This document shows, in pieces, positions 44,824-53,772 of a DNA stretch of 64,000 nucleotides. The number at the start of each line of letters is the position of its first letter. Positions within the stretch are counted from its first letter, which is position 1. The notes beneath the pieces are model-generated. The model did not search any database and was not told the DNA's origin. It saw only the letters and a program-made list of their open reading frames with translations. Both the position numbers and the translations under genes were made by a program. Origin of the DNA: Mesorhizobium waimense (lineage in GTDB: Bacteria > Pseudomonadota > Alphaproteobacteria > Rhizobiales > Rhizobiaceae); NCBI RefSeq assembly GCF_003601975.1, contig NZ_QZWZ01000007.1, positions 124,001 to 188,000 on the forward strand. The letters are read 5' to 3'.

Positions 44824-45492
44824 ATGGCAAAAACCGCAGACGACACCATCGCCGTCCGTATCAGCAAGGTGCTGGCGGACCGCATCATATCGGGCGCGAT
44901 CGAACCGGGTGCCCGGCTGCGGCAGGACCATATCGCCGAGGAATTCCAGACCAGCCATGTCCCGGTGCGCGAAGCGTTCCGGCGTCTGGAGGCGCAAGGC
45001 CTGGCGATCGGCGAGCCGCGCCGCGGCGTGCGTGTCGCGTCTTTCGACCTCGGCGAGGTCAGGGAAGTCGCCGAAATGCGGGCGGCACTCGAAGTGTTGG
45101 CGCTGCGCCATGCGGCGCCGCACCTGACCGTAGCCATTCTCGATCTCGCCGAGGAGGCGACCAAGGCCGGCGACAAATCCCGTGACGTCCGCTCCTGGGA
45201 GGAGGCTAACCGCACCTTCCACCGGCTGATCCTTCAGCCATGCGGCATGCCGCGCCTTCTCGCCACCATCGACGATTTGCACGCGGCAAGCGCCCGCTTC
45301 CTGTTCGCCGCCTGGCGCTCAGAATGGGAAATCCGCACCGATCAGGATCACCGGGCGATCCTAGGCGCGCTCCGGCAAGGCAATGTCGAATCCGCAGCGG
45401 CCACCCTTGGCCGGCATGTGCAATGGATCGGCCAGAAGCCGGTCAAGACGGCCTCCGGCAGGACCCGCGACGCCTTCGCCATCGTCGGCTAG
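44824..45492 (+). CDS. bioR: Biotin metabolism regulator BioR (GntR family)
   Basis: This 222-residue protein has a winged helix (HIAEEFQTSHVPVREAFRRL, 20 residues) and an FCD effector domain. In alphaproteobacteria GntR proteins next to bioY with TTATMKATAA sites are the biotin regulator BioR. Here one exact box lies before bioY and a near box overlaps this gene's own -10, indicating autoregulation. ATG 44824 is preferred; there is no ribosome binding site, and the predicted +1 falls on the start codon, so the mRNA may be leaderless. bioR and bioY are on the same strand. Confidence 0.8.
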   Translation: MAKTADDTIAVRISKVLADRIISGAIEPGARLRQDHIAEEFQTSHVPVREAFRRLEAQGLAIGEPRRGVRVASFDLGEVREVAEMRAALEVLALRHAAPHLTVAILDLAEEATKAGDKSRDVRSWEEANRTFHRLILQPCGMPRLLATIDDLHAASARFLFAAWRSEWEIRTDQDHRAILGALRQGNVESAAATLGRHVQWIGQKPVKTASGRTRDAFAIVG

Positions 45493-45595
45493 GGATCTAA
45501 AAATCAGCTGAAGGCCTGCGCCAGGCGTAAATGCCCCAATGCGATCTCGGAGCTTTTTCGGGACGAGGGGGTTGTCATTGGCTCGGAAATATGGA

Positions 45596-45631
45596 TTCGA
45601 TAATAGATCGAATGCAGAAATTATCTATAAT
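45596..45631 (+). promoter_or_regulatory. bioY promoter region with BioR operator
   Basis: TTATCTATAA (45621-45630) matches the BioR consensus TTATMKATAA exactly and overlaps a TATAAT -10 (45626-45631). A second inverted repeat, TTCGATAATAGATCGAA (45596-45612), lies just upstream and may be an additional weaker site. Confidence 0.8.
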
Positions 45632-45655
45632 TTCAAACCAGTCAGGGAAGCCGGC

Positions 45656-46255
45656 GTGACCGACATCGCTTTTTCGTCCTCAAAGCCGTCCTTCAGCCCG
45701 CTGCGCCTGCAAGGCCGCTCGCTTGGCTGGCAGGCCGTCGCCGTCGTCCTCGGCACGCTGTTTCTGGCGCTGTCGTCCTATATCGAAGTGCCGATGGTTC
45801 CGGTGCCGGTGACCATGCAGACCTTCGCGGTGACGCTGATCGGCGCGCTCTACGGCTGGCGGCTTGGCGCCATCACCATCACCGCCTGGCTTGTCGAAGG
45901 CGCGGTCGGCTTCCCGGTATTGGCTGGCGGCGCTGCCGGCGTGCAGCATTTCCTCGGGCCGACTGGCGGCTATATCTTCGCCTTCCCGCTCACCGGCGCA
46001 CTGGTCGGCTGGCTGGCCGAACGCGGCTGGAACGGCCACCGGGTCATGCTCGCCTTCGCCGCCATGGTGCTCGGCAATCTCGCCTGCCTGGTTCTCGGCA
46101 CGGCGTGGCTTGCCGTCATGATCGGCGCCGAACAGGCCATCACCTTCGGCTTCCTGCCCTTCATCGTTGGCGGCTTGCTGAAGTCGGCGCTCGGCGCCGC
46201 CACGCTGAAGCTGTTTTCCGGCAACAAGGCGAACCCGGCCAAAACCGCATCATAA
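45656..46255 (+). CDS. bioY: Biotin transporter BioY
   Basis: This protein of about 199 residues has six hydrophobic segments. EVPMVPVPVTMQTFAVTLIG, GYIFAFPLTGALVGWLAERG and GTAWLAVMIG are family signatures. BioY is the substrate-binding membrane component of the biotin ECF transporter and can work alone in some bacteria. GTG 45656 has AGGGA upstream and a start at 45539 would cover the promoter, so the later start is used. It is repressed by BioR. Confidence 0.9.
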   Translation: MTDIAFSSSKPSFSPLRLQGRSLGWQAVAVVLGTLFLALSSYIEVPMVPVPVTMQTFAVTLIGALYGWRLGAITITAWLVEGAVGFPVLAGGAAGVQHFLGPTGGYIFAFPLTGALVGWLAERGWNGHRVMLAFAAMVLGNLACLVLGTAWLAVMIGAEQAITFGFLPFIVGGLLKSALGAATLKLFSGNKANPAKTAS

Positions 46256-46261
46256 CCGGCG

Positions 46262-46678
46262 ATGACCGTCAGGCTGCGCGCCCATCATCTGCTTTGCCTG
46301 CTGACCTATGTCGGCAAGGGATACAGCGCCGCCTTCATCGCCAATTATGACGGCATCGCAGAGCGTCTTCGCCGGGGCGAGGACATCCTGATCGTCTCGG
46401 GCCCCGACGACATCTGCGCCCCGCTGCTCGGCGAACCGGAACCGCACTGCCTGCGCGAAAGTGCTGCCGAGCGGGACCGGCTCGCGGCACGCGACGTTGG
46501 CAAATTGCTGGCCCGGCCGATCCGAGTCGGCGCCCGCCTGAGCCTCGACACGGCAACCCTGGCCAGCATGCGCACCGCCTTTTCAGCCGGGTTGACGCGT
46601 GAGGCCTGCCAGGACTGCGAGTGGGCCGGCCTGTGCACCACTGTTGCCATCAACACCTATCGCGATACCAGGGTGTAG
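46262..46678 (+). CDS. DUF1284 family protein
   Basis: This 138-residue protein has LRAHHLLCLLTYVGKGYS and the DICAPLLG, PHCLRESA and CQDCEWAGLC segments, giving an uneven set of Cys and His that could bind a metal or iron-sulfur cluster. DUF1284 has no known function. It starts 6 bp after the bioY stop, so it is in the biotin-regulated operon, which suggests a link to biotin or to a metal step. Confidence 0.8.
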   Translation: MTVRLRAHHLLCLLTYVGKGYSAAFIANYDGIAERLRRGEDILIVSGPDDICAPLLGEPEPHCLRESAAERDRLAARDVGKLLARPIRVGARLSLDTATLASMRTAFSAGLTREACQDCEWAGLCTTVAINTYRDTRV

Positions 46679-46726
46679 GGTCCGCAGCCGCAATCTGCTA
46701 TAATCCGCCGTCGCCATGGTTTGTTG

Positions 46727-46741
46727 ATCGGGTGACCCGAT
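46727..46741. promoter_or_regulatory. 15-bp palindrome downstream of a TATAAT box
   Basis: ATCGGGTGACCCGAT is a perfect palindrome around a central G. A TATAAT sequence lies at 46699-46704, but no good -35 is seen at the right distance. It could be an operator for the TPR gene at 46858. Confidence 0.35.
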
Positions 46742-46857
46742 TGTGAATTCGGCCCGGATTGAAGCCTGACCCCAAAAAGGCCATGCTTTACCCGGAAAAG
46801 TGCGAGTCTATGGCGGTCCCACCGACTTGGGGATTGCGTCTGGCTGAAAGGGATACG

Positions 46858-48633
46858 ATGCGGCAAGGACGTGCGCGCTGGCTCACAGGGCTGGCAATTG
46901 TGGCGGGCATGGCGATCTCGGCTCTGCCGTCGCATGCCAAGGCAACCACCGAGCCGGTCAAGATCACATCCTTCTCGGGAGCCTATCTCGCCGCGCGGAT
47001 CGCCGAGGGCGACAACGACCTCGACAGCGCCATCGCCTATTACAAGCAGGCGCTAGCCTTCGCGCCCGGCGACACGGCACTGCAGCAGAGCCTGATGCTG
47101 TCGCTGATCGCGCAAGGCCGCTTCGAGGAATCCCTTGTCTATGCCGACAAGCTCAAGGAAGTGCCCGATGTCGAGCGCTTCTCGCGGCTGGCGCTGGCCG
47201 TCGATTCCTTCCACAAGAAGGATTTCACCAAGGCGCAATACTGGCTGAAGCTGTCTCTCGAATCCGACCTCGATCGGCTTCTGTCCGGGGTCATGAGCGG
47301 CTGGGCCCAGGAAGGCGCTGGTGAGGCCAGCGACGCCATGGCGTCCATCGACAAGCTGCAGGGGCCGGACTGGTTCGGCCTGTTCAAATCATACCACCGC
47401 GCCTTGATCGCCGATGCCGCGGGCCTGCCCGAAAAGGCCGATCAAATCTATTCCGCGACCTTGGCAGACACTGCCGCCGGTGGTGCGGCGCCCGAAACAT
47501 GGATGCGCAACGCGCAGGCCTATGCCTCCTTCCTGTCCCGCAAGGGCGACAAGGCCAAGGCGGTTTCCGTGCTCGACCAGGCCGAGGCGTTTGCGCCGGG
47601 CAAGCTGGAAATCACGACGCTTCGCGACAGGATCAACAAGGGCGACAAGATCGAGCCTCTCGTTGCCGGCCCGTCCGAGGGCGCCTCCGAGATCCTGCTT
47701 GATCTGGCCACCGCGCTCAACCGCGGCGGCGGCGAGCCGTTCGTGCGTCTCTATCTGCAATATGCGCTGGCGCTGAAGCCCAACAGCGATGCTGCCCTGG
47801 TACAGCTCGCCGCCGTAGCCGAGCAGTTGAAGGACGGCGAGGGCGCGATCGCGCTCTATCGCCGTATTCCCGATTCTTCGCCGCTGAAGGAGCTTTCCGA
47901 TCTGCAGCTCGGCCTTAACCTCGCCGATCTCGACCGCCATGAGGAGGCGATCGCCCATCTGAAGGCGTTCGTCGACAAGCATCCCAACGATATGCGCGCC
48001 TATCTGGCGCTTGGCGGCGTCTATTCTTCCAAGGACGATTTCCGTTCTGCCGCCAATCTCTACGACAAGGCGGTCGAGGTGCTGAAGACGCCGACCAGCG
48101 CCAACTGGAACATTTTCTACCAGCGCGGCATCGCCTATGAGCGGCTCAAGGAATGGCCGAAGGCGGAGCCGAATTTCCGCAAGGCGCTGGAACTGCTCCC
48201 CGACCAGCCGCAGGTTCTGAACTATCTCGGCTATTCCTGGGTCGACATGAACATGAACCTCAAGGAAGGCCTGGCAATGATCCAGAAGGCCGTCGACCTG
48301 CGGCCAAGCGACGGCTACATCGTCGACTCGCTGGGTTGGGCCTATTTCCGTCTCGGCAGGTTCGACGACGCCGTGCGCGAAATGGAGCGTGCCGTGTCGC
48401 TTAAGCCGGAAGATCCGGTGCTGAACGACCATCTCGGCGACGCCTACTGGCGCGTTGGCCGCAAGCTGGAAGCCACCTTCCAGTGGAACCAGGCGCGCGA
48501 CCTGAAGCCGGATCCCGATGTGCTTGCCGCCGTGCAGCAGAAGCTGCTGAAAGGCCTGCCGCCGATCGAATCCAACACGGCGCAGGAGACTCCGAAGGTC
48601 AAGCCGGAGCCGACGCCGGCGCCGAAGGGGTAA
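46858..48633 (+). CDS. Tetratricopeptide repeat protein, exported
   Basis: This protein of about 591 residues has a signal peptide (LTGLAIVAGMAISALPSHA, cleavage near 27). It then has many TPR units, for example GAYLAARIAEGDNDLDSAIAYYKQAL near the start, given by DLDSAIAYYKQAL, and PSDGYIVDSLGWAYFRLGRF, typical of the C-terminal repeats. ATG 46858 has AAGGGA upstream. It probably works in the cell envelope as a scaffold. The C-terminal tail is rich in Pro, Lys and Glu. Confidence 0.82.
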   Translation: MRQGRARWLTGLAIVAGMAISALPSHAKATTEPVKITSFSGAYLAARIAEGDNDLDSAIAYYKQALAFAPGDTALQQSLMLSLIAQGRFEESLVYADKLKEVPDVERFSRLALAVDSFHKKDFTKAQYWLKLSLESDLDRLLSGVMSGWAQEGAGEASDAMASIDKLQGPDWFGLFKSYHRALIADAAGLPEKADQIYSATLADTAAGGAAPETWMRNAQAYASFLSRKGDKAKAVSVLDQAEAFAPGKLEITTLRDRINKGDKIEPLVAGPSEGASEILLDLATALNRGGGEPFVRLYLQYALALKPNSDAALVQLAAVAEQLKDGEGAIALYRRIPDSSPLKELSDLQLGLNLADLDRHEEAIAHLKAFVDKHPNDMRAYLALGGVYSSKDDFRSAANLYDKAVEVLKTPTSANWNIFYQRGIAYERLKEWPKAEPNFRKALELLPDQPQVLNYLGYSWVDMNMNLKEGLAMIQKAVDLRPSDGYIVDSLGWAYFRLGRFDDAVREMERAVSLKPEDPVLNDHLGDAYWRVGRKLEATFQWNQARDLKPDPDVLAAVQQKLLKGLPPIESNTAQETPKVKPEPTPAPKG

Positions 48634-48653
48634 AGAATCTCAATATTGGCTGC

Positions 48654-48686
48654 AAAAACGGGGCTCGCTAGGCCCCGTTTTCGTTT
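48654..48686. terminator. Bidirectional terminator between convergent genes
   Basis: AAAACGGGGC (48655-48664) and GCCCCGTTTT (48672-48681) form a 10-bp stem with a 7-base loop, with T on one side and A on the other, so it works on both strands. Confidence 0.85.
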
Positions 48687-49148
48687 TCAGAACAGCTTCC
48701 GATAAACCACAAACCCCGACCGCTCACCGATCTTGTCGTAGAGCTGGATCGCCGTGTGATTGGTCTCATGCGTCAGCCAATAGACACGGCCCGAGCCGGC
48801 CGCCTTGGCGCGCTCGTAGACAGCGTTGATAAGCGCCCGGCCGACGCCTTTGCCACGTGCGGCCTCGGTGGTGAAAAGGTCCTGCAGATAGCAGTTCGGC
48901 GCGATCGCCGTCGTGCTCCGGTGGTAGAGATAGTGCACCAGGCCGAGCAGGCGTCCCTCGCTCTCGGCCACCAGCGCGTGCACCGGCTCGTAGGCATCGA
49001 AGAAGCGCGACCAGGTCATCTGGGTGATCTCGCCGGCGAGCGCGGTCTCGCCCGACCGTCCGTAAAAGGCATTGTAGCCATCCCAGAGCGGCAACCATTC
49101 CTCGTAGTCCTGTTGCTCGATAGGGCGCACGATGGTCTGGCCGGGCAT
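48687..49148 (-). CDS. GNAT family N-acetyltransferase
   Basis: This 153-residue protein has the acetyl-CoA site AARGKGVGRALINAVYERAK, given as R/Q-x-x-G-x-G/A in RGKGVGRALI, and the final strand RVYWLTHETNHTAIQLYDKI, given by YWLTHETNHTAIQLYD. ATG 49148 has AAGGA upstream. It is convergent with the TPR gene and divergent from glyQ. The acceptor is unknown. Confidence 0.85.
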   Translation of the reverse strand: MPGQTIVRPIEQQDYEEWLPLWDGYNAFYGRSGETALAGEITQMTWSRFFDAYEPVHALVAESEGRLLGLVHYLYHRSTTAIAPNCYLQDLFTTEAARGKGVGRALINAVYERAKAAGSGRVYWLTHETNHTAIQLYDKIGERSGFVVYRKLF

Positions 49149-49257
49149 GGCTGAATCCTTGTCGTTGAAGCTGCGGGTGAGCAAACGGCCCGTGGACCGT
49201 GATCGGCAATGGGCCAGCCGATCGCAATGCGTTCAACCTCCCGGCGGTCAAGACGGC

Positions 49258-49300
49258 AGTGTCTTACTGAGACACTACGGTCAAGGCACCCCGCCTTGAC
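49258..49300 (+). promoter_or_regulatory. Two consecutive hairpins before glyQ
   Basis: AGTGTCT (49258-49264) with AGACACT (49270-49276), and GTCAAGGC (49280-49287) with GCCTTGAC (49293-49300), are perfect stems with 5-base loops. An upstream GGTCAAG element could pair alternatively with the second right arm. A leader control element for glyQ is possible. Confidence 0.4.
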
Positions 49301-49354
49301 GCTCGCCGGCCCGGCAACTAGGGAATGCTTCATTCCGCGCTTTCCGAGGCCGCC

Positions 49355-50299
49355 GTGACGATCGACATCCCAGCCCATATGCATCCCAGCCGCTCCTTCC
49401 AGGGGCTGATTCTGACCTTGCACAATTACTGGGCGGATTATGGCTGCGTCATCCTCCAGCCTTACGACATGGAAGTCGGCGCCGGCACCTTCCATCCGGC
49501 AACGACGCTGCGCGCACTGGGGCCAAAGCGCTGGAACGCCGCCTATGTGCAACCCTCGCGCCGGCCCAAGGATGGGCGCTACGGCGAGAACCCGAACCGG
49601 CTGCAGCACTACTACCAGTACCAGGTGATCCTGAAGCCCAACCCGCCCAATTTGCAGGAGCTCTACCTCGGTTCGCTCAAGGCGATCGGCGTCGACCCGC
49701 TGCTGCACGACATCCGCTTCGTCGAAGACGATTGGGAAAGCCCGACACTGGGCGCCTGGGGGCTCGGCTGGGAGTGCTGGTGCGATGGCATGGAAGTCTC
49801 GCAGTTCACCTATTTCCAGCAGGTCTGCGGCATCGAATGCGCGCCGGTGGCGGGCGAGCTCACCTACGGGCTGGAGCGGCTGGCCATGTATGTGCAGGGC
49901 GTCGACAATGTCTACGACCTCAACTTCAACGGCCGCGACGGCGCCGAGAAGGTCACCTATGGCGATGTCTTCCTGCAGGCCGAGCAGGAATATTCGCGCC
50001 ACAATTTCGAACATGCCAACACGGCGATGCTGCTGAGACACTTCGAAGACGCCGAGGCCGAGTGCAAGGCGCTGCTCGATGCCGGCGCGCCTGCGTCGAA
50101 CGACAGTCTTGCGATGCACCGCATGGTCTTGCCGGCCTACGACCAGTGCATCAAGGCCAGCCACGTCTTCAACCTGCTCGACGCGCGCGGCGTAATTTCC
50201 GTGACCGAGCGGCAAGGCTACATCCTGCGGGTGCGCAATCTGGCCAAGGCCTGCGGTGAGGCGTTTTTGCTGACGCAGGCCGGCGGGCTGGCAGCCTAG
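49355..50299 (+). CDS. glyQ: Glycine-tRNA ligase alpha subunit
   Basis: This protein of about 314 residues has [20 protein letters not shown] and [19 protein letters not shown] (class II active-site parts), [20 protein letters not shown] and [20 protein letters not shown], given by [14 protein letters not shown]. It charges tRNA-Gly with the GlyS beta subunit in an (alpha2 beta2) enzyme. GTG 49355 has GAGG upstream; ATG 49325 is an alternative. The gap to glyS is about 512 bp, unusually large for this pair. Confidence 0.95.
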   Translation: MTIDIPAHMHPSRSFQGLILTLHNYWADYGCVILQPYDMEVGAGTFHPATTLRALGPKRWNAAYVQPSRRPKDGRYGENPNRLQHYYQYQVILKPNPPNLQELYLGSLKAIGVDPLLHDIRFVEDDWESPTLGAWGLGWECWCDGMEVSQFTYFQQVCGIECAPVAGELTYGLERLAMYVQGVDNVYDLNFNGRDGAEKVTYGDVFLQAEQEYSRHNFEHANTAMLLRHFEDAEAECKALLDAGAPASNDSLAMHRMVLPAYDQCIKASHVFNLLDARGVISVTERQGYILRVRNLAKACGEAFLLTQAGGLAA

Positions 50300-50478
50300 T
50301 TCAAGGCGCTTTGCGCAATTTCGAGCGAGGCGGTGATCGGCGGCATGCTCTGGCTGCTCGCGCCGTCGATTGTCCGCAGCGCTTGCCTGACACCCGGCAT
50401 CGAGAAAGCACCGTGAGCCTGCGCGGCGAAGCAGGCGCTAAGTGCGAGGATCTGCAGTAATCTTGATGCCGTTTTCAT
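50296..50478 (-). CDS. Possible small exported protein (60 residues)
   Basis: The frame begins [20 protein letters not shown] (20 residues), a convincing signal peptide with a cleavage site near AHGA, and then has about 35 residues without known motif. It overlaps the glyQ end by 4 bases and is antisense to the glyQ-glyS gap. No good ribosome binding site is seen, so it may not be translated. Confidence 0.3.
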   Translation of the reverse strand: MKTASRLLQILALSACFAAQAHGAFSMPGVRQALRTIDGASSQSMPPITASLEIAQSALN

Positions 50479-50698
50479 CGTCGTTCAGCCAATAGTTCCC
50501 TGCCTGAGCGTTGGTCGCTTCAGCGCTGTGTTTGGTTCATGGGAATTTCTGCCCTAAGGACGGGCGGGTTCCCTCCGTCCCGACAACAGCCATGAAAATT
50601 TCCGGAAATAGGTCGAACAGGCGATCGGCATGCAGGGTGACAGCGGCCAGCCGAGTTGCTATGCCCGCCCAACCCCTTCGCCAGCATGAGCTGACCCT

Positions 50699-50812
50699 AT
50701 GCCCGACTTGCTCTTAGAACTTCGCTCCGAGGAAATCCCTGCCCAGCCGCGCGCCCGCAGTGCCGAAGGCGCGAGGAAACAGGAAAACGGCATGCGGGTG
50801 GAGAAACTCTGA
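50699..50812 (+). pseudogene. Degenerate extra copy of the glyS 5' end (possible 37-residue leader peptide)
   Basis: The frame from ATG 50699 starts [15 protein letters not shown], identical to the first 15 residues of GlyS, but with synonymous codon differences and then an unrelated tail with indels. Its TGA overlaps the glyS ATG by one base (TGATG). The sequence 50480-50698 holds no convincing gene. It may be a leftover duplication or a translated leader that couples to glyS. Confidence 0.6.
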
Positions 50813-53190
50813 TGCCGGACCTATTGCTCGAACTTCGCTCCGAGGAAATCCCCGCGCGCATGCAGCGCAAGGCGGCGGATGACCTCAGGAAGATGCTGAC
50901 CGACGGTCTGGTCGAGTCTGGCCTGACCTATGAGGCGGCGCGCGAGTACTGGACGCCGCGGCGGCTGGCGCTCGACATCCGCGGCCTGACCGCGCGCTCG
51001 AAGGACATCCACGAAGAGATCAAAGGTCCCGCGACCTCGGCGCCGGAACAGGCGGTGCAGGGTTTTCTGCGCAAGGCCGGCCTTGCCTCGGTTGCCGAGG
51101 CGCATGTCCACTCCGATCCGAAGAAGGGCGATTTTTATGTCGCCCACATTTCGAAGCCGGGCCGGGCGGCGGAGGAGATCATCGCCGAACTGGTGCCGGG
51201 CATCATCCGCGGCTTCCCCTGGCCGAAATCGATGCGCTGGGGGCCGGCCTCGGCAAAGCCCGGCTCCTTGCGCTGGGTGCGGCCGCTGCAGTCGATCCTC
51301 TGCACCTTCGGCCCAGAGACCGAAGAGCCGGTGGTCGTCGATTTCGAGATCGACGGCATCCGCTCCGGCAATGTCACCTATGGCCACCGCTTCCATGCGC
51401 CGGGCGAAATCACCGTGCGCCGCTTCGACGACTATGTGTCCAAGCTGGAGGCGGCCAAGGTCGTGCTCGATGCCGACCGCCGCAGGGAGATCATCCTGGC
51501 CGACGCGCGCAACCTCGCCTTCGCCAACGGGCTCGACCTGGTCGAGGACGAGGGACTGCTGGAGGAAGTGTCCGGCCTGGTCGAATGGCCGGTCGTATTG
51601 ATGGGCGAGTTCGAGCAGGATTTCCTCGCCATTCCCGCCGAGGTGATCCGGCTCACCATTCGCGCCAACCAGAAGTGCTTCGTCAGCCGGCCGCAGGGCG
51701 CCGTCGAGGATCTTTCCAACCGCTTCATCCTTACTGCCAACATCGAGGCGAAGGACGGCGGCAAGGAGATCGCCTACGGCAACGGTAAGGTGGTGCGCGC
51801 GCGCCTCTCCGACGCGCTGTATTTCTGGAAGACCGATCAAGGCGATCTGCCAGATCTCGACCAGCTCAAGTCATCGGCGGAAAAGTTCGGGCTTGATCCC
51901 AAAAAGCCGCTCGACCAGCGCATGGCCCGCCTCGACCATCTCGGCGTCACGTTCCATGCCAAGCTCGGCACGCAGGGCGAGCGGGTCGAGCGGATCAAGA
52001 AGCTGGCCGAAGAACTGGCGCCGGTCGTCGGCGCCGATCCCGCGCTCGCCGCTCGTGCCGCGGTGCTGGCCAAGGCCGATCTGCAGACCGAGGTCGTCGG
52101 CGAATTTCCGGAACTGCAGGGCGCCATGGGCCGCAAATATGCGCTGTTGCAGGGCGAGCATCCTTCCGTCGCCGCTGCCATCGAGGAGCACTACAAGCCA
52201 CAAGGCCCATCCGACCGCGTGCCGACCGACTCTGTTTCGATTGCCGTGGCGCTCGCCGACAAGCTCGACACGCTGGTCGGATTCTGGGCCATCGACGAAA
52301 AGCCGACCGGGTCGAAGGATCCCTATGCGCTGCGCCGCGCAGCCTTGGGGGTCGTGAGGGTCGTCCTCGAAAACAAGATCAAACTCTCCTTCAGTAAGGC
52401 CATTGCCGCGACGGTCGCGGCAGCACTTTTTGCCTATGAACGTTTGGGTGAAGGCGCTGAGAGTCGTGGCGTCGTGGCAATGCTGGATGCCCGAATTCAA
52501 GACTACCGAGGGGAAAGTCGTCTGCTTCCGGAAGCGGGTCTTGTCGCCGAGTTGATGAAGCAAGGTCTTCAAAAGGCAATATCCGAAACCTCTGGCGCTG
52601 CTGACTCGGAACGGGAGTTCTTCGACGGGCAGCGTATAATGGAACTGCAAGCCTCTTTGGCTCCGTTCACAGATGACCTCCTGTCGTTCTTCCATGACCG
52701 CCTGAAAGTCTACCTGCGCGACCAGGGCGCTCGGCATGACCTGATCGACGCAGTCATCACGCCGCAGTCCGACGACCTCTTGCAGATCGTCCGCCGGGTC
52801 GAAGCGCTGGGCTCCTTCCTCGATACCGACAATGGAAAAAACCTGCTCGCCGGGACCAAGCGCGCGGCGAACATTCTGGCCGCCGAGGAGAAGAAGAGAA
52901 CGGCGATAGCCGAGACTGTTGAGCAGGCACTGTTTCGCGAGGATGCCGAGAAATTGCTGTTTGCCGCGGTGAATCAGGCCGAGAAGGAAGCCGGCGAAGC
53001 GATTCAAAACGAAGACTTTTCCGCAGCCATGCTGGCGCTTAGCGTGTTGCGTGAGCCGGTTGATTCATTCTTTGAACGCGTTCTCGTGAATGATGAGGAC
53101 CAGGCCGTGCGCGCCAACCGCCTGGCGCTGCTGGCCCGCATCCGCGCTGCGACCGGTAAGGTCGCGGATTTCTCCAGGATCGCCGGCTAG
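50812..53190 (+). CDS. glyS: Glycine-tRNA ligase beta subunit
   Basis: This 792-residue protein is longer than the E. coli protein (689). It begins [18 protein letters not shown] and has [20 protein letters not shown], given by [39 protein letters not shown] (HD-like region) and the C-terminal anticodon-binding part with [18 protein letters not shown], given by [12 protein letters not shown]. An insert of roughly 80 residues (52380-52680) with less biased codons lies before that part. It works with GlyQ. Confidence 0.93.
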   Translation: MPDLLLELRSEEIPARMQRKAADDLRKMLTDGLVESGLTYEAAREYWTPRRLALDIRGLTARSKDIHEEIKGPATSAPEQAVQGFLRKAGLASVAEAHVHSDPKKGDFYVAHISKPGRAAEEIIAELVPGIIRGFPWPKSMRWGPASAKPGSLRWVRPLQSILCTFGPETEEPVVVDFEIDGIRSGNVTYGHRFHAPGEITVRRFDDYVSKLEAAKVVLDADRRREIILADARNLAFANGLDLVEDEGLLEEVSGLVEWPVVLMGEFEQDFLAIPAEVIRLTIRANQKCFVSRPQGAVEDLSNRFILTANIEAKDGGKEIAYGNGKVVRARLSDALYFWKTDQGDLPDLDQLKSSAEKFGLDPKKPLDQRMARLDHLGVTFHAKLGTQGERVERIKKLAEELAPVVGADPALAARAAVLAKADLQTEVVGEFPELQGAMGRKYALLQGEHPSVAAAIEEHYKPQGPSDRVPTDSVSIAVALADKLDTLVGFWAIDEKPTGSKDPYALRRAALGVVRVVLENKIKLSFSKAIAATVAAALFAYERLGEGAESRGVVAMLDARIQDYRGESRLLPEAGLVAELMKQGLQKAISETSGAADSEREFFDGQRIMELQASLAPFTDDLLSFFHDRLKVYLRDQGARHDLIDAVITPQSDDLLQIVRRVEALGSFLDTDNGKNLLAGTKRAANILAAEEKKRTAIAETVEQALFREDAEKLLFAAVNQAEKEAGEAIQNEDFSAAMLALSVLREPVDSFFERVLVNDEDQAVRANRLALLARIRAATGKVADFSRIAG

Positions 53191-53345
53191 AGCATGATCC
53201 CGAACCCTCGGTTCGGACAAAGATCATTCTCAACAAAGCAGCTGAAAAATTTCTGATCTGCCGGCCATTCGAGCCGGCTTACAGTCATATGACGATGATC
53301 TCCCCGTGGCAAAACGGACACGTTCCCCAACCCACGGAGGCTTCC

Positions 53346-53690
53346 ATGAATTCCGATCACGAAATCGAAGTGATTGAAGAGACTCCGGTTGCCACCGAGG
53401 CGACCGAATCCGCTTCCGAAAACATCCTCGATCAGGCTGCCGCCGCCGCGGTCGAAGCCGCCGATCCGTCCGACGACGATGAGGAAGGCGACGACGAAGA
53501 CGGCGACGACGCCGACAAGGAAGCCACCCTCTCGGACCACGACGAGGATGAAGACGGCGAGGACGACCAAGAAGACGACGAGGACGAAGACGAAGACAGC
53601 GTGAAGGCCGAAGGCGGCGGCGCTGGCGAAAAAGACGAGTCCGAGGACGAAGACGACGAAGAGGACGACGACAAGGAAGAGGCGGCCTGA
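53346..53690 (+). CDS. Highly acidic, probably disordered small protein
   Basis: This 114-residue protein is almost all Asp, Glu and Ala after residue 40, for example DDDEEGDDEDGDDADKEA and EDEDDEEDDDKEEAA. It has no cysteine or fold signature and is intrinsically disordered. ATG 53346 has GGAGG 5 bases upstream, a strong site, so it is likely expressed. A terminator follows at 53717. The function is unknown; charge buffering or metal binding is possible. Confidence 0.7.
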   Translation: MNSDHEIEVIEETPVATEATESASENILDQAAAAAVEAADPSDDDEEGDDEDGDDADKEATLSDHDEDEDGEDDQEDDEDEDEDSVKAEGGGAGEKDESEDEDDEEDDDKEEAA

Positions 53691-53716
53691 GCCATTTCCG
53701 CAGGCCGAGTTGCGAA

Positions 53717-53742
53717 GAGGGCGGCGCTTGTGCGCCGCCCTC
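53717..53742 (+). terminator. Terminator after the acidic protein gene
   Basis: GAGGGCGGCGC (53717-53727) and GCGCCGCCCTC (53732-53742) form an 11-bp stem with a 4-base loop, followed by TCTGCGTT, a weak T tract. Confidence 0.75.
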
Positions 53743-53772
53743 TCTGCGTTAGTCTTCCAGAAGTTGACTTGG

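Noticed and set aside
50511..50717. 68-codon frame in the glyQ-glyS gap
   Set aside because: No family motif, no ribosome binding site, and composition looks random; the degenerate glyS copy at 50699 is better supported.
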